A stretch of DNA of 14,582 bases. Source: JBDTVS01 sp040007095 (GTDB lineage: Bacteria; Acidobacteriota; Vicinamibacteria; Vicinamibacterales; CAVVIG01). Shown piece by piece: positions 14,537 through 14,582 of this stretch; within the stretch, counting starts at the first letter, position 1, and each line of letters starts with the position of its first letter. Below the pieces are notes generated by a model. It was not told the DNA's origin. It searched no databases and saw nothing but the letters and a program-made list of their open reading frames with translations. A program made the translations under genes and the position numbers. The stretch is from the NCBI GenBank assembly GCA_040007095.1, contig JBDTVS010000213.1:1-14582 (forward strand), given 5' to 3'.

Positions 14537-14582
14537 CCTGGATTCCCACGGAGGGATCTTGGGCTAACGAATCTGCCGGGAT

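Overview
The window is GC-rich, bacterial and densely coding, with many long antisense shadow reading frames. Several traits suggest an Acidobacteriota-like soil or sediment bacterium, perhaps of the Vicinamibacteria type: an ECF sigma factor next to a Ser/Thr-kinase/TPR remnant, a secreted prolyl oligopeptidase, a membrane sulfatase-fold enzyme, and short-period intergenic repeats. This assignment is inference from gene content. No rRNA, tRNA or CRISPR array was seen.

Region 1 (1-4650) looks accessory and partly decayed. A complete ISAzo13-type insertion sequence (1-1306) starts at the first base of the window. Next to it is a hybrid reading frame in which an ECF sigma factor gene is joined by a deletion to the last ~90 codons of a kinase/TPR gene. 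A frameshifted secreted-protein gene follows (2301-2772). Then comes a large multidomain protein (2995-4575) with an InlB-type repeat, a degenerate metallopeptidase-like domain and tachylectin-like propeller blades, ending abruptly in its fourth blade.

Region 2 (4651-7044, minus strand) encodes an HtrA-like PDZ protein in which two of the three catalytic residues are replaced. Downstream of it is a short LuxR-type regulator with a shrunken receiver-like region. Upstream is an orphan ModF-like ABC ATPase. The pseudoprotease/LuxR pair is the best candidate here for an undescribed signalling module.

Region 3 (7150-9536) holds a secreted, catalytically complete prolyl oligopeptidase. It is followed by a composite intergenic repeat made of 9-bp units in inverted arms.

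Region 4 (9537-12816, minus strand) has a MetE C-terminal-type methyltransferase with all zinc ligands. Four bases separate it from a membrane-anchored sulfatase/LtaS-fold enzyme whose 5' end carries a 7-bp tandem repeat.

Region 5 (12860-14582, plus strand) has two secreted-protein genes, one with a methyltransferase-like motif and one CHRD-domain protein. A 98-bp MITE-like palindrome (14439-14536) lies after them, and nothing is recognisable beyond it.
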